Source: Lentzea californiensis (GTDB lineage: Bacteria; Actinomycetota; Actinomycetes; Mycobacteriales; Pseudonocardiaceae). From it: a stretch of DNA of 64,000 bases. Below, in pieces: positions 48,401 to 56,469 of the stretch; the first letter of the stretch is position 1; each line of letters begins with the position of its first letter. The notes under the pieces were generated by a model, which had not been told where the DNA came from, did no database searches, and saw only the letters and a list, made by a program, of their open reading frames with translations. The stretch lies in assembly GCF_024648825.1 (NCBI RefSeq), contig NZ_JANBBE010000021.1, positions 23,488-87,487 of the forward strand, read 5' to 3'. Both the position numbers and the translations under genes were made by a program.

Positions 48401-48425
48401 ATACCGGGCGGATTCTGTCCGGTAT
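48401..48425. promoter_or_regulatory. Inverted repeat between WYL regulator and VOC gene
   Basis: ATACCGG (48401-48407) and CCGGTAT (48419-48425) are perfect 7-base arms 11 bases apart in the 62-bp divergent gap. The next bases (CTTCTACCGTG, 48428-48438) are identical to those before the epoxide hydrolase gene at 29815-29825. Confidence 0.55.
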
Positions 48426-48443
48426 CGCTTCTACCGTGCGCTC

Positions 48444-48842
48444 ATGGACTTCGTATCGATCCGCATCATCACCGCCGACGTCGCCCGCCTCACCGGCTTC
48501 TACGAACGCGCCACGGGAGTGGACGCGACCTGGGCGAACGAGGACTTCGCCGAGGTCAGGACCTCGACCGGCACCCTCGCGGTCGGCAGCACCCGCACCG
48601 TGGCGTTGTTCGCCGCCGGATCGGCCGAACCGGGTGTCAACCGCAGCGTCATCGTCGAGTTCGAGGTCGACGACGTGGAGGGCGTGCACGCGAAACTGGC
48701 CGGCGCCGAGGTCGTCCAGGAGCCCACCACGATGCCGTGGGGCAACCGCTCGTTGCTGGTCCGCGACCCCGACGGCAACCTGGTCAACTTCTTCAGGCGG
48801 GCCATGCCCGCAGCACCGAGTCCAGCGCGTCCAGGGCTCTGA
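48444..48842 (+). CDS. VOC family protein
   Basis: This 132-residue glyoxalase/dioxygenase-fold protein has the usual two modules: MDFVSIRIITADVARLTGFY and VIVEFEVDDVEGVHAKLAGA, ending LLVRDPDGNLVNFF. The DPDGN-x-V-x-F ending is characteristic. Metal ligands are not complete, so its activity is unclear. It is divergent from a WYL regulator, probably its controller. Its last ~16 residues overlap the convergent TetR gene. Confidence 0.8.
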   Translation: MDFVSIRIITADVARLTGFYERATGVDATWANEDFAEVRTSTGTLAVGSTRTVALFAAGSAEPGVNRSVIVEFEVDDVEGVHAKLAGAEVVQEPTTMPWGNRSLLVRDPDGNLVNFFRRAMPAAPSPARPGL

Positions 48843-49359
48843 GCCACGACGCCTCGACGCCGCGCGGATGGCTGTGGAACGCCCCGGAGCGTTCCAGCGA
48901 GACGAACCCGTGGAACGTGCTGTGCAGCAGCCGCACGGCGTCGGTCTGGTCGGGTTCCCACAGGTCATAGCCCCGCAGCAGCGCGCGCGTCATCTCGGAG
49001 TGCTTGCCGGCCGCGCTCTCGGCGGCCACGTCCGGGTCGAGCGCCATCTGCGTCGCCGAGTACCGGCCGGGGTGCTCGCGGGCGTAGGCGCGGTAGGCGT
49101 TGGCGAACGCGACCAGGGCGTCCCTGCCCGAACGGCCCGCGATCGACTCCGCCACCCGCTCCGCGAGTTCCGCGAGCGCGAGGACGGCCAGGCGCACGCG
49201 CAGGTCCTGCGCGTTGCGGATGTGCGAGTAGAGCGAGGCGTCCTTCACACCGAAGTGCCGGGCCAGCGCGGACACCGTCACGTTCTCGAAGCCGACCTCG
49301 TCCGCCAGGTCCGCCGCCGCCTGCGTGAGGCGGTCGGCCGTGAGCCCCGCACGTGCCAT
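48793..49359 (-). CDS. TetR family transcriptional regulator
   Basis: The 188-residue protein has an HTH (VTVSALARHFGVKDASLYSH) and a C-terminal helical ligand domain with HSTFHGFVSLERSGAF, typical of the TetR_C WHG subgroup. It is divergent from the FBP-domain gene. The 67-bp gap is full of CCTAGG/CTAGG half-sites, presumably its operators. The 3' end overlaps the convergent VOC gene by 50 bases. Confidence 0.88.
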   Translation of the reverse strand: MARAGLTADRLTQAAADLADEVGFENVTVSALARHFGVKDASLYSHIRNAQDLRVRLAVLALAELAERVAESIAGRSGRDALVAFANAYRAYAREHPGRYSATQMALDPDVAAESAAGKHSEMTRALLRGYDLWEPDQTDAVRLLHSTFHGFVSLERSGAFHSHPRGVEASWLRALDALDSVLRAWPA

Positions 49360-49370
49360 CCGTCACCCTT

Positions 49371-49415
49371 CCTAGGGTCCTTAATAATTTGCCTAGGACC
49401 TCTAGGTAACCCTAG
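49371..49415. promoter_or_regulatory. Cluster of CTAGG half-sites (TetR operator region)
   Basis: CCTAGGG (49371), CCTAGGACC (49392), CTAGGT (49402) and CCCTAG (49410-49415) occur within 45 bp. CTAGG-TAAC-CCTAG (49402-49415) is a perfect inverted repeat, and GGTCC/GGACC flanks an AT-rich core at about 49376-49400. The cluster spans the divergent promoter between tetR and the FBP-domain gene. Confidence 0.55.
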
Positions 49416-49426
49416 CGTCCCTGGCC

Positions 49427-49921
49427 ATGAAGCCGCTGACCGAACACGACATCCGCGCGTCCTTCGTCAATTCCACCAAGGGCGAGGCGAAGCGCATGCC
49501 CGTACCCAGGGATCTGGGCGAGCGGCCGTGGGACGACCTGGACTTCCTCGGCTGGACCGACCCGGCCGCGCCCGATCGCTCGTACCTGGTGGCCGAGCTG
49601 GACGGCAGGCTCGCCGGCATCGCGCTGCGGCGGGCGGCGCAGACCGGGCGGGTGCGCAAGACCATGTGCTCGTGGTGCCTGACCACGCATTCCGGAGACG
49701 GCGTGTCGCTGATGAGCGCGCGCAAGGCCGGCAAGTCGGGACAACTGGGCAACACGGTCGGCGTCTACATCTGCGCCGACCTGGCGTGTTCGCTGTACCT
49801 GCGAGGACGCAAGGACGCCGGGTTCGGTGGCCGGATGCACGAGTCGATCAGCCTGGAGGCCAAGATCGAGCGGACGATCGCGAACGTCGCCGCGTTCTTC
49901 GCCAGGGTCAGCTCGTCGTGA
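49427..49921 (+). CDS. FBP-domain (FusB-like EF-G-binding) zinc-finger protein
   Basis: The 164-residue protein matches the FBP domain family: an N-terminal helical part beginning MKPLTEHDIRASFVN and a C-terminal treble-clef-like zinc finger with CSWCLTTH and ICADLACSLYLRG. The FusB/FusC group binds elongation factor G and rescues it from fusidic acid; actinobacterial members have unknown targets. The four Cys (CxxC ... CxxxxC) appear complete. It is divergent from a TetR gene, suggesting inducible expression, perhaps by an antibiotic. It overlaps the convergent IclR gene by 14 bases. Confidence 0.75.
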   Translation: MKPLTEHDIRASFVNSTKGEAKRMPVPRDLGERPWDDLDFLGWTDPAAPDRSYLVAELDGRLAGIALRRAAQTGRVRKTMCSWCLTTHSGDGVSLMSARKAGKSGQLGNTVGVYICADLACSLYLRGRKDAGFGGRMHESISLEAKIERTIANVAAFFARVSSS

Positions 49922-50660
49922 GCGTGCGGGTGATGTCCTCCGCCGCGGTGCGCAGCGGTCTGGTCAGCCGCTGAACGGCCAGGGTCGCGGTGTGCCCGGT
50001 GACGCCGAGCACGCCGACGAGGTTGCCCGCCCTGTCGCGCAGACCGACCGCCGCACAGCTGAAGCCGAGCCTGCTCTGCTCGTGCTCGGTCGCCATTCCA
50101 CTGTCCCGGATGGCGTCGAACATCGCGGTCAGCTTGGGCCAGGACGTCACCGTGTGCTGGGTCAGCGCCGATAGCGGCCGGGCTCGTACACGGTCGGTGA
50201 GCGCGGGCTCCTCGGCCAGCACCAGTCGTCCGGCCGCGGTGGCCACCAACGCCGAGTGGCTCGTGTCCATCGGCCAGCCGTACCGGCTCACGGCGGCCGC
50301 GCGGTTGGCCCCGTAGGCCGTGTCCATCATCGTGAACGTCATGCCGCTGCAGGCGCCCACCCACGCGATTTCTCCGGTTCTGGCGAACAGTTCCTGAACG
50401 TACGGGATCGCCGCGTCGCGCAGGCCGAGTTGCGTGGTCGCGCGCATCCCCAGATTTATCATGTGCGGGCCCAGCAGGTAACCACCGCCGGCACCGCGGC
50501 GCAGCATTCGCCGCGCGCACAGGTCCTCGGCAATGCGCCGCACCGTGGCTTTGGGAATACCGGTGACACGGGTCAGCTCGGCCAGCGAAACCGTGCCCTC
50601 GCTCGCGGCGACCACGTCCAGCACCGCGACGACTCTGCCGGTGACCGTGCGATCGTCCAT
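49908..50660 (-). CDS. IclR family transcriptional regulator
   Basis: The 250-residue protein has an N-terminal winged HTH (VSLAELTRVTGIPKATVRRI, then AEDLCARRMLRRGAGGGYLLG) and an IclR effector domain (about 80-245; EIAWVGACSGMTFTMMDTAY, LGFSCAAVGLRDRAGNLVGV). IclR proteins sense small carboxylates or aromatics. It is divergent from a large LAL regulator, and two inverted repeats in the 130-bp gap (50683-50714) are likely operators. Confidence 0.88.
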   Translation of the reverse strand: MDDRTVTGRVVAVLDVVAASEGTVSLAELTRVTGIPKATVRRIAEDLCARRMLRRGAGGGYLLGPHMINLGMRATTQLGLRDAAIPYVQELFARTGEIAWVGACSGMTFTMMDTAYGANRAAAVSRYGWPMDTSHSALVATAAGRLVLAEEPALTDRVRARPLSALTQHTVTSWPKLTAMFDAIRDSGMATEHEQSRLGFSCAAVGLRDRAGNLVGVLGVTGHTATLAVQRLTRPLRTAAEDITRTLTTS

Positions 50661-50682
50661 CCGCTCCCCAGGTTTTCGGCCA

Positions 50683-50714
50683 GGCGTGTCACTCAGTGAT
50701 ACGCCAGTCTGGCG
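50683..50714. promoter_or_regulatory. Two overlapping inverted repeats in IclR/LAL promoter region
   Basis: GGCGTGTCAC (50683-50692) and GTGATACGCC (50696-50705) pair with one mismatch around TCA. CGCCAG-T-CTGGCG (50702-50714) is perfect and overlaps it. These are candidate IclR sites controlling itself and the divergent LAL gene. Confidence 0.5.
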
Positions 50715-50790
50715 CCTGATCGCAGTTCTTCGCCATTGTTGACGACGAGTCGAGAACGGCTCGTCATATCAACGTGAATTGGAATTGTTG

Positions 50791-53625
50791 ATGGCGCTGG
50801 TCGAGCGCGACGCAGAACTGGACGCAATTCATGCTGTGCTCGCCTCGGTCACGGGCGGCCGCGGAGCGACAGTGCTGGTGGAAGGACCACCGGGGATGGG
50901 CAAGACAGCGGTGCTCGCGGCCGTGAGCGAACACGCGGTGAGCCTGGGCGTGCGCGGACTGACCGCTGTCGGTGGCGAACTGGAGCAGGACCTGCCGTTC
51001 GCCATCGTCCGTCAGCTGTTCGAGCCGCCGTTGCGCACCGGATCGGTCGCGCGCAGGGCCGAGCTGCTGGCGGGCGCCGCCGGTCTCGCGGAGCCCGTGT
51101 TCGGCCACCACGGCGGTCAGGGCGCCGCTTCCGCGCAGGGCGACGTCGTGTACGGGTTGTACTGGTTGAGCGCCAACCTCGCGGAGTCCGGACCACTGCT
51201 CATGGTGGTGGACGACGTGCACTGGGCGGACGGTGCCTCGCTGCGGTTCCTGTCGCACCTGTCCCGCCGGATCGCCGATCTGCCGGTGCTGTTGCTGCTC
51301 GCAGGGCGCCCCGGACCGGTGCTCGACGGGCTCGTCGGCGGTGCGCTCGGCGGCGTCGCCCCGCACGTCGTCCGGTTGCGGCCGCTGAGCGACGAGGCGG
51401 TCGGCACACTGGTGCGCCGGGACCTCGCGGCCGACGCCGACGACGAGTTCTGCCGTGCCTGCGCGGTCGCGACCGGCGGTAATCCGTTCCTGCTGGCCGA
51501 GGCGCTGGCCAACCTGCGCGAGAACGGAACGCGGCCCGTCGTGGCCCAGGCCGGCCGGATCGGGCACCTGCGGGCCGACGCCATCTCACGGGCGGTGCTC
51601 ACCAGGGTGGCCCGGCTGGGCCCCGAGGCCGTCAGGTTCGCCAGGGCGCTGGCCGTACTGGAGACCGCCGCCGAACCACGGCACGTGGCGGCACTGGCAG
51701 GGCTGTCGATCGAGGCGGCGGCCATCGCCGCGGACGGCCTCGCGCGCGAAGCCGTCGTCACCGCTCACCATCCGATCTGTTTCGTGCATCCACTGGTGCG
51801 GACCGCGGTGTACACCGACTCGAGCAGCCTGCTCCGCGCGGCCGAGCACAAACGGGCCGCGCGCCTGCTCGCCGCCGATCACGCCGGGGCCGAGCAACTC
51901 GCGCCTCATCTGCTGGCCGCCGAACCGGAGGCCGACCCGTGGGTGGTCGGCTCGCTGCACTCCGCCGCGGTGTCCGCGCTGGGCCGCGGTGCTCCCGAGG
52001 CAGCCGCGACGTACCTGACCAGGGCCCGCAACGAACCACCGGCGCCGGTCCTGCGCGGGCCGCTGGTGGCGCTGCTCGGCCGGGTGCTGGGCATGGCCGG
52101 CCGGTCGGCACGGGCCGTGGAGGTGCTCAGGGAGGCCATCTCGCTCACCGACCCGCTGCCCGAGCGGCTTCAACTCGTCGTCGAGCTGGGCTTCCTGCTG
52201 ACCCAGACCGGGCGGTCCGCCGAAGCCGCCGGGATGGCGGAGCTCGCACGGGGGCTGGCCAACGGGCACGAGGGAGAGCTGCCGGTGTCGATGCACGCCG
52301 CGCTGGCAGGACTCGAACTGATCGCCATGAGGAACCCCGCCACGATCCTGAACGGCCTCGACGCGGTCGCGGCAGGGCTGAGCGGTACCTCCGACGAGGA
52401 CCGGATGCTGCTGGCCACGCTCGCCTTCGGTGCCGTGGCGACCGGAGACCGCCCCGCCGGCGAGGTGGCGGCGCTGGCCGAGGCCGCCGCGGCGGGCCCG
52501 CTCCCCGCGCGCGACGGGTGGATCCTGGTCAACTACGCCAGTGCCGCCCTGAACCTCACCGACCGGATGGCGGACTCGCTCGAGCTGCTCGACCGGGGCC
52601 TCGACGCCACGCGGCAGCGGGGCGACGTGTGGGACTTCCGCTACCTGTCGATGCTCCGCTCACACACGGCCTGGTACGCGGGCCGCCTGGTCGAAGCCGA
52701 AGGCGACGCCCGCGCGGCGTTGGACGAGGTCCCAGGGGAACCGCGCCGGTTCAACACGCCGCTGGCGGCGGCCGTGCTGGTCGACGCGCTGGTGGAACGG
52801 GGCAAGCCGGACGAGGCACGGCGCGTGCTCGACGAGTTCGGGATCAGCGACCACCAGCCGACCGACACGATCATCATGCACTTCGTCCCGGTGGCCAGGG
52901 CCAGGCTCCGGCTGCGGCTCAACGAGCCGGCCGAGGCGCTGACCGATCTGCTGGAGGTCGGGCGGTTCCTGGCCGGGGGCGGATACCGCAACCCCGGCTT
53001 CGCCGAATGGCGCACCGACGCCGTGCGGGCCCACCTCGCGCTCGGCCAGTCCGGAGCGGCGGTGGCGCTGGCGCGGGAGAACCTGGAACTGGCGCGGGAG
53101 TTCGGAGCCCGGCGGTCGATCGCGCGAGCGCTGCGCACCACGGCCCTGACCACGTCCGGCTCCTGCCGTCTGGACCTGCTCGCCCAGGCCGTGGAGCTGC
53201 TGGACGGCTCCGAGGCAGACCTCGAACGCGCCTGCTGCCTGATCGCGTACGGCGCCGCGCTGCGCCGCGCGGGCCAGCGGACGCTGGCTGTCGGCCCGCT
53301 GCGCCACGGCCTGGACCTCGCCACGCGTTGCGGCGCCCTCGGGCGGGCGGCATCGGCACGAGACGAACTCCGCGCCGCGGGAGCCCGGCCGCGCCGGGAC
53401 GCGGTCACCGGCAGGGACGCCCTGACCGCGATGGAGCTGCGGGTGGCCGAGCTCGCCGCCGAGGACGGCAAGACCAACAAGGTCATCGCGCAGGAACTGT
53501 TCGTGAGCGCGAGGACGGTCGAGTCGCACCTCACCGCCGCCTACCGCAAGCTCGCGATTCAGGGCCGCCCGCAGCTGCGGGCGGCCCTGCGCAACCCGGC
53601 CTACTCGAACAGGTCGGCGAAATAG
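50791..53625 (+). CDS. LuxR family LAL-type regulator (AAA ATPase, TPR, LuxR HTH)
   Basis: The 944-residue large ATP-binding LuxR protein has an N-terminal STAND-type ATPase with Walker A EGPPGMGKTA (about 31-40) and Walker B LLMVVDDVHWADG. A long helical TPR-like middle follows (about 350-860), then a C-terminal LuxR HTH (about 878-935: LTAMELRVAELAAEDGKTNK, IAQELFVSARTVESHLTAAY). LAL regulators activate antibiotic or sugar-catabolism genes. ATG 50791 is used; TTG codons upstream are possible. Divergent from IclR; no biosynthetic cluster is beside it, so its target is not evident. Confidence 0.9.
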   Translation: MALVERDAELDAIHAVLASVTGGRGATVLVEGPPGMGKTAVLAAVSEHAVSLGVRGLTAVGGELEQDLPFAIVRQLFEPPLRTGSVARRAELLAGAAGLAEPVFGHHGGQGAASAQGDVVYGLYWLSANLAESGPLLMVVDDVHWADGASLRFLSHLSRRIADLPVLLLLAGRPGPVLDGLVGGALGGVAPHVVRLRPLSDEAVGTLVRRDLAADADDEFCRACAVATGGNPFLLAEALANLRENGTRPVVAQAGRIGHLRADAISRAVLTRVARLGPEAVRFARALAVLETAAEPRHVAALAGLSIEAAAIAADGLAREAVVTAHHPICFVHPLVRTAVYTDSSSLLRAAEHKRAARLLAADHAGAEQLAPHLLAAEPEADPWVVGSLHSAAVSALGRGAPEAAATYLTRARNEPPAPVLRGPLVALLGRVLGMAGRSARAVEVLREAISLTDPLPERLQLVVELGFLLTQTGRSAEAAGMAELARGLANGHEGELPVSMHAALAGLELIAMRNPATILNGLDAVAAGLSGTSDEDRMLLATLAFGAVATGDRPAGEVAALAEAAAAGPLPARDGWILVNYASAALNLTDRMADSLELLDRGLDATRQRGDVWDFRYLSMLRSHTAWYAGRLVEAEGDARAALDEVPGEPRRFNTPLAAAVLVDALVERGKPDEARRVLDEFGISDHQPTDTIIMHFVPVARARLRLRLNEPAEALTDLLEVGRFLAGGGYRNPGFAEWRTDAVRAHLALGQSGAAVALARENLELAREFGARRSIARALRTTALTTSGSCRLDLLAQAVELLDGSEADLERACCLIAYGAALRRAGQRTLAVGPLRHGLDLATRCGALGRAASARDELRAAGARPRRDAVTGRDALTAMELRVAELAAEDGKTNKVIAQELFVSARTVESHLTAAYRKLAIQGRPQLRAALRNPAYSNRSAK

Positions 53626-53831
53626 TCCCACACGGCGTCGACTCCCAGCATCACGAACTGGCCGACCGGCGGGCCGAACGTGAACTGGACCGCGGCGCTG
53701 ACCAGCTCGTAGAGCCAGCTCCGGTCGTTCGTCCGCAACGCGTCCTGATAGCCCGTGTAGTAGGCGTGGTCGATCGCGGCCTGGTGCCGGACCGCCGCGG
53801 CCATCTCGGCCGCCGTGTAGTACCGGGTCAT
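53601..53831 (-). CDS. Small hydrophobic-tailed protein coupled to GTPase
   Basis: This 76-residue protein is translated from ATG 53831, overlapping the GTPase stop by four bases (ATGA). It has an N-terminal helical half (YYTAAEMAAAVRHQAAIDHA) and an aromatic/hydrophobic second half (WLYELVSAAVQFTFGPPVGQ, FVMLGVDAVWDYFADLF) that could associate with a membrane or with the GTPase. No family recognised. It overlaps the end of the convergent LAL gene by 25 bases. Its strict coupling to the GTPase suggests a partner or effector protein. Confidence 0.55.
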   Translation of the reverse strand: MTRYYTAAEMAAAVRHQAAIDHAYYTGYQDALRTNDRSWLYELVSAAVQFTFGPPVGQFVMLGVDAVWDYFADLFE

Positions 53832-54838
53832 CGCGACACCTCCAAGTTCTGCTGCGCCATGTCGAACAGGACCTCCCCGCCCCGGCCGTCCAGCACCACG
53901 AGGTTGCAGAACTGCCGGGCCACCGCCACGGGCACGGTGTTGAGGGCGTCGTGCAAGGTGAACTTCCGGAACCGCACGCCGGCACCGGGGCCGAGCTTGC
54001 CGACGATCACGGCCATCAGGTTCTCGAGGTTGAACCGCAGCCGGGCCGAGCACGAGACCACGCGGTTGTTGTCGTACAGCCGCTCGAACACGTCCTGGTG
54101 CCGGGGATGGCGTGCGGCCAGTGCACGCGCGGCGGCGAAGGTGAGCAGTCCGCGATGGCTGACGAAGTGCTCGTCGACGGTCAACGCCGGGTCGTGCACG
54201 TCGAAGGTGCCGTCGTGGTGTGTCGAGGTCACGATGTCCGCCGCGTGCGGCTGGACGAACGCCTCCTGGAAGTACCGCTCCTTCTCCCGCAGCAACGTCT
54301 CCGTCGGGGGAAGCGCGGCGAACATGCCGGCCTGGCCCGACTTCGAGTAGATCCACGGCGCTGGCGTGAGCAGGTCGGCCTTGGTGAGCAGGAACGTCAC
54401 CTTGCTCATCAGGGCGGTCCGCTGCTGCGGGTCGTCACCGAGGACGCGGTCGAGGGCGTGCTGGTCGAAGGTGACCGACCGGCTGTCCGCGTGGATCGCC
54501 CACAGCACCACGTCCGATTCGAGGAGCTTGGCCCGGTACTGCGCGACGTAACCCTCGTCGACCGCGCCCGCCTCGCCGATCCCGGGCAGGTCGTGGAAGA
54601 ACATGCGGCCACCACCAGTGCCGTCGATCCGGACCGTCTGCACCTCCTTGGTGCACGGCCGCACCGGGTCGGTCTTCAGGTTCGTGCCGAACAACGCGTT
54701 GACGAGTGACGACTTGCCGGTGCCGGTCGTGCCCATCACCGACACGACGAACGGCTTCACCGCCTCCGCGCGGACGCTGTCGGCCACGGTCTTCGCGACT
54801 CGGTCCAACAGCCGGTTTGAACGATGCTCAGTGCGCAT
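53828..54838 (-). CDS. Dynamin-like/Era-like GTPase domain protein
   Basis: The 336-residue protein has a P-loop GTPase domain at the N-terminus: G1 GTTGTGKSS (36-44), a Thr-containing switch I (VRPCTKEVQTVRI), G3 DLPGIG and G4 LTKADLL. The remaining ~150 residues are not a known translation-factor domain and contain helical segments (LTFAAARALAARH, NLENLMAVIVGKLG). It resembles stand-alone actinobacterial GTPases of the YjdA/dynamin or 50S-binding-like superfamily, function unknown. It is translationally coupled to a 76-residue protein and divergent from two tiny proteins. ATG 54838 is the start. Confidence 0.75.
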   Translation of the reverse strand: MRTEHRSNRLLDRVAKTVADSVRAEAVKPFVVSVMGTTGTGKSSLVNALFGTNLKTDPVRPCTKEVQTVRIDGTGGGRMFFHDLPGIGEAGAVDEGYVAQYRAKLLESDVVLWAIHADSRSVTFDQHALDRVLGDDPQQRTALMSKVTFLLTKADLLTPAPWIYSKSGQAGMFAALPPTETLLREKERYFQEAFVQPHAADIVTSTHHDGTFDVHDPALTVDEHFVSHRGLLTFAAARALAARHPRHQDVFERLYDNNRVVSCSARLRFNLENLMAVIVGKLGPGAGVRFRKFTLHDALNTVPVAVARQFCNLVVLDGRGGEVLFDMAQQNLEVSR

Positions 54839-54982
54839 GCCGAGAACTGTCGCGCGCGGGGCACGGTGGCCGGATCCGGATGACACCGCAGGTCGTCGCC
54901 GGTCCGGCCGGGCCACGACCGGGCAAAAGCAAGGGTGCCGACCACGATGCGCGTCGCTCACCGCGCGGGGAGGGTCATCGCC

Positions 54983-55183
54983 ATGACCGAAGCAGGCAAC
55001 GCGACGGTACGGGTCGAGCTGGACCTGGTCGCGGACTCCGACCCCATCCAGGGGCGGGCCCGCGGCGCCGACGGGGTCACCCGGATGTTCTCCGGCTGGC
55101 TCGAACTCGTCGAGGTGCTCGACAGCGCCCGCATCGGCAGGCCCTCGTCCTCAGGACGGGCGACAACGGAGGAGCGACCATGA
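54983..55183 (+). CDS. Small acidic protein of unknown function
   Basis: The 66-residue protein from ATG 54983 has GGGGAGGG upstream. The N-terminal half is strand-rich (ATVRVELDLVADSDPIQGRA, VTRMFSGWLELVEVLDSA) and the tail is polar. Similar short proteins of this pattern exist in actinomycetes without function. Its stop overlaps the ATG of the next gene (ATGA), so the two are cotranslated. It is divergent from the GTPase gene, with 144 bases between. Confidence 0.5.
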   Translation: MTEAGNATVRVELDLVADSDPIQGRARGADGVTRMFSGWLELVEVLDSARIGRPSSSGRATTEERP

Positions 55184-55398
55184 CAACGCCAGGCTCACAG
55201 GGCGCGCAGCAGGCCTACCAGCAGCAGGTGCGGCAGAACAGCGCGACCTTCCACCGCAACGCCGCCTACCAGGACCAGGTGCGCCGCCGCCGTCCGGCCG
55301 GTGTGGTGAGGCGGGTTCTCGGCGTCGTCTTCTCGCTGCTGTTCGCCCTGGTCGCCGTCGGGATCTTCCTGGCGATCGTCAGCAGCCAGACCTTCTGA
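55180..55398 (+). CDS. Small membrane protein
   Basis: This 72-residue protein has a Gln-rich N-terminal segment (SQGAQQAYQQQVRQNSATF), a basic RRRR stretch and a single transmembrane helix near the C-terminus (VLGVVFSLLFALVAVGIFLAIV). The topology is probably N-in. It is coupled to the preceding 66-residue gene by an ATGA overlap. No family recognised. It may act with the divergent GTPase, but that is only inferred from position. Confidence 0.55.
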   Translation: MTTPGSQGAQQAYQQQVRQNSATFHRNAAYQDQVRRRRPAGVVRRVLGVVFSLLFALVAVGIFLAIVSSQTF

Positions 55399-55410
55399 CG
55401 CCAGTAGAGG

Positions 55411-55593
55411 TCAGAGCTCGAGCACCAACTCGGCGGAGCACGCGCGGGCACAGGGCCACGGGTCTCCGCATTCGGTGCAGCCGGTCGTCGCGGGCAGGTG
55501 CGTGTCGAGCACCTGGACCGCCCTGGTCCGGTAGCGCTCCAGATCGGTCTCCCAGTTGTGGCGGGAGCCCGCGGTCGCACTCGTCATGGTCAT
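55411..55593 (-). CDS. Small Cys-motif protein (C-x2-C-G-x-P-W-P-C type)
   Basis: The 60-residue protein ends with GCTECGDPWPCARACSAELV, the CxxCGxPWPC motif seen in many short actinobacterial proteins of unknown function. The five Cys could bind zinc. An N-terminal helix (WETDLERYRTRAVQVL) precedes. ATG 55593 or 55587 starts it. It is convergent with the small membrane protein gene. Role unknown. Confidence 0.55.
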   Translation of the reverse strand: MTMTSATAGSRHNWETDLERYRTRAVQVLDTHLPATTGCTECGDPWPCARACSAELVLEL

Positions 55594-55683
55594 CAGTCCT
55601 CGGGTTGAGCTGGTGCACACAGCATGCACCTGTGACGGCGCTCACGGGCGGCAATTCCGCGAATACCGACCTTCGGCGGGTCG

Positions 55684-56469
55684 TCACCCGGTGGACCCGC
55701 CGAGCAGCTCGAGGTCGGCGCGCAGGTGGCCGAGCGCGCTGCGGTAGAGCTGAGGACCCACCGACACGCGGGCGACCCCGGCCGCACGAAGCGCCTCCAG
55801 CGACCCGCCCCGCAACGGCAGCCCGGCGTTCACCGGAGCTCCGACCTCGGTGACCACCGCGCGGAGGTCCTCGGGTCCGGCTCCCGGCACGAACACGCAG
55901 TCCGCGCCGGCCGCCCAGTACGCCCGCGCCCTGTCGAGGGCGTCGGTGAGCCTCTTGTCCCCGGAGAACGGCGAGGCGGGGAAGAAGGAGTCGACCCGCG
56001 CGTTGATCACCAACGGCACCCCGACCCGGTTCGCGGCCGCACGCATCTCCCCGATGTAGGCGGCACGCACGCCGGCGTCCACCAGGCCGCCGTTCGCGTG
56101 GTCGGTGTCCTCGACGTTGCAGCCGGCGGCACCGATCCCGGTCAGCAGCTCTACCAGCTCACCGGGAGCAAGTCCGTACCCGGCTTCGGCGTCGACCGTC
56201 ACCGGGACGTCGACCGACGCCACGATGCGCGCGGCGACGAACATCATCTCGTCCCTCGGCGCTCGCTCACCGTCGTCGTGGCCCAGTGCCGCGGCGATCG
56301 CGTTGCTCGCCGTCGCGATCACCGGGAAGCCCGCGTCGACGATCGCGCGAGCGCTGCCGACGTCCCAGGCGTTCGGCAGCACGAGCGGGTCGCCCGGCAC
56401 GTGCAGCGAACGAAGGAGATCGGCCTTGGCGGCCAGATCGGACATCACGTTCTCCTGTTCCTCGGTCAT
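55684..56469 (-). CDS. Isocitrate lyase/PEP mutase family protein
   Basis: This ~261-residue TIM barrel is of the ICL/PEPM superfamily, which breaks or forms C-C or C-P bonds of carboxylates. Features: LVLPNAWDVGSARAIVDAGF near the N-terminus, the Mg-binding VTVDAEAGYGLAP (D-x-E-x-GYG), and VEDTDHANGG in the active-site loop. The usual K-x-C-G-H catalytic motif of isocitrate lyase is absent, as in many PEPM-like oxaloacetate hydrolase or 2-methylisocitrate-like members. ATG 56469 overlaps the upstream stop (TGATG); ATG 56445 with AGGAGA upstream is an alternative. Last gene of the SRPBCC/ArsR operon. Confidence 0.82.
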   Translation of the reverse strand: MTEEQENVMSDLAAKADLLRSLHVPGDPLVLPNAWDVGSARAIVDAGFPVIATASNAIAAALGHDDGERAPRDEMMFVAARIVASVDVPVTVDAEAGYGLAPGELVELLTGIGAAGCNVEDTDHANGGLVDAGVRAAYIGEMRAAANRVGVPLVINARVDSFFPASPFSGDKRLTDALDRARAYWAAGADCVFVPGAGPEDLRAVVTEVGAPVNAGLPLRGGSLEALRAAGVARVSVGPQLYRSALGHLRADLELLGGSTG

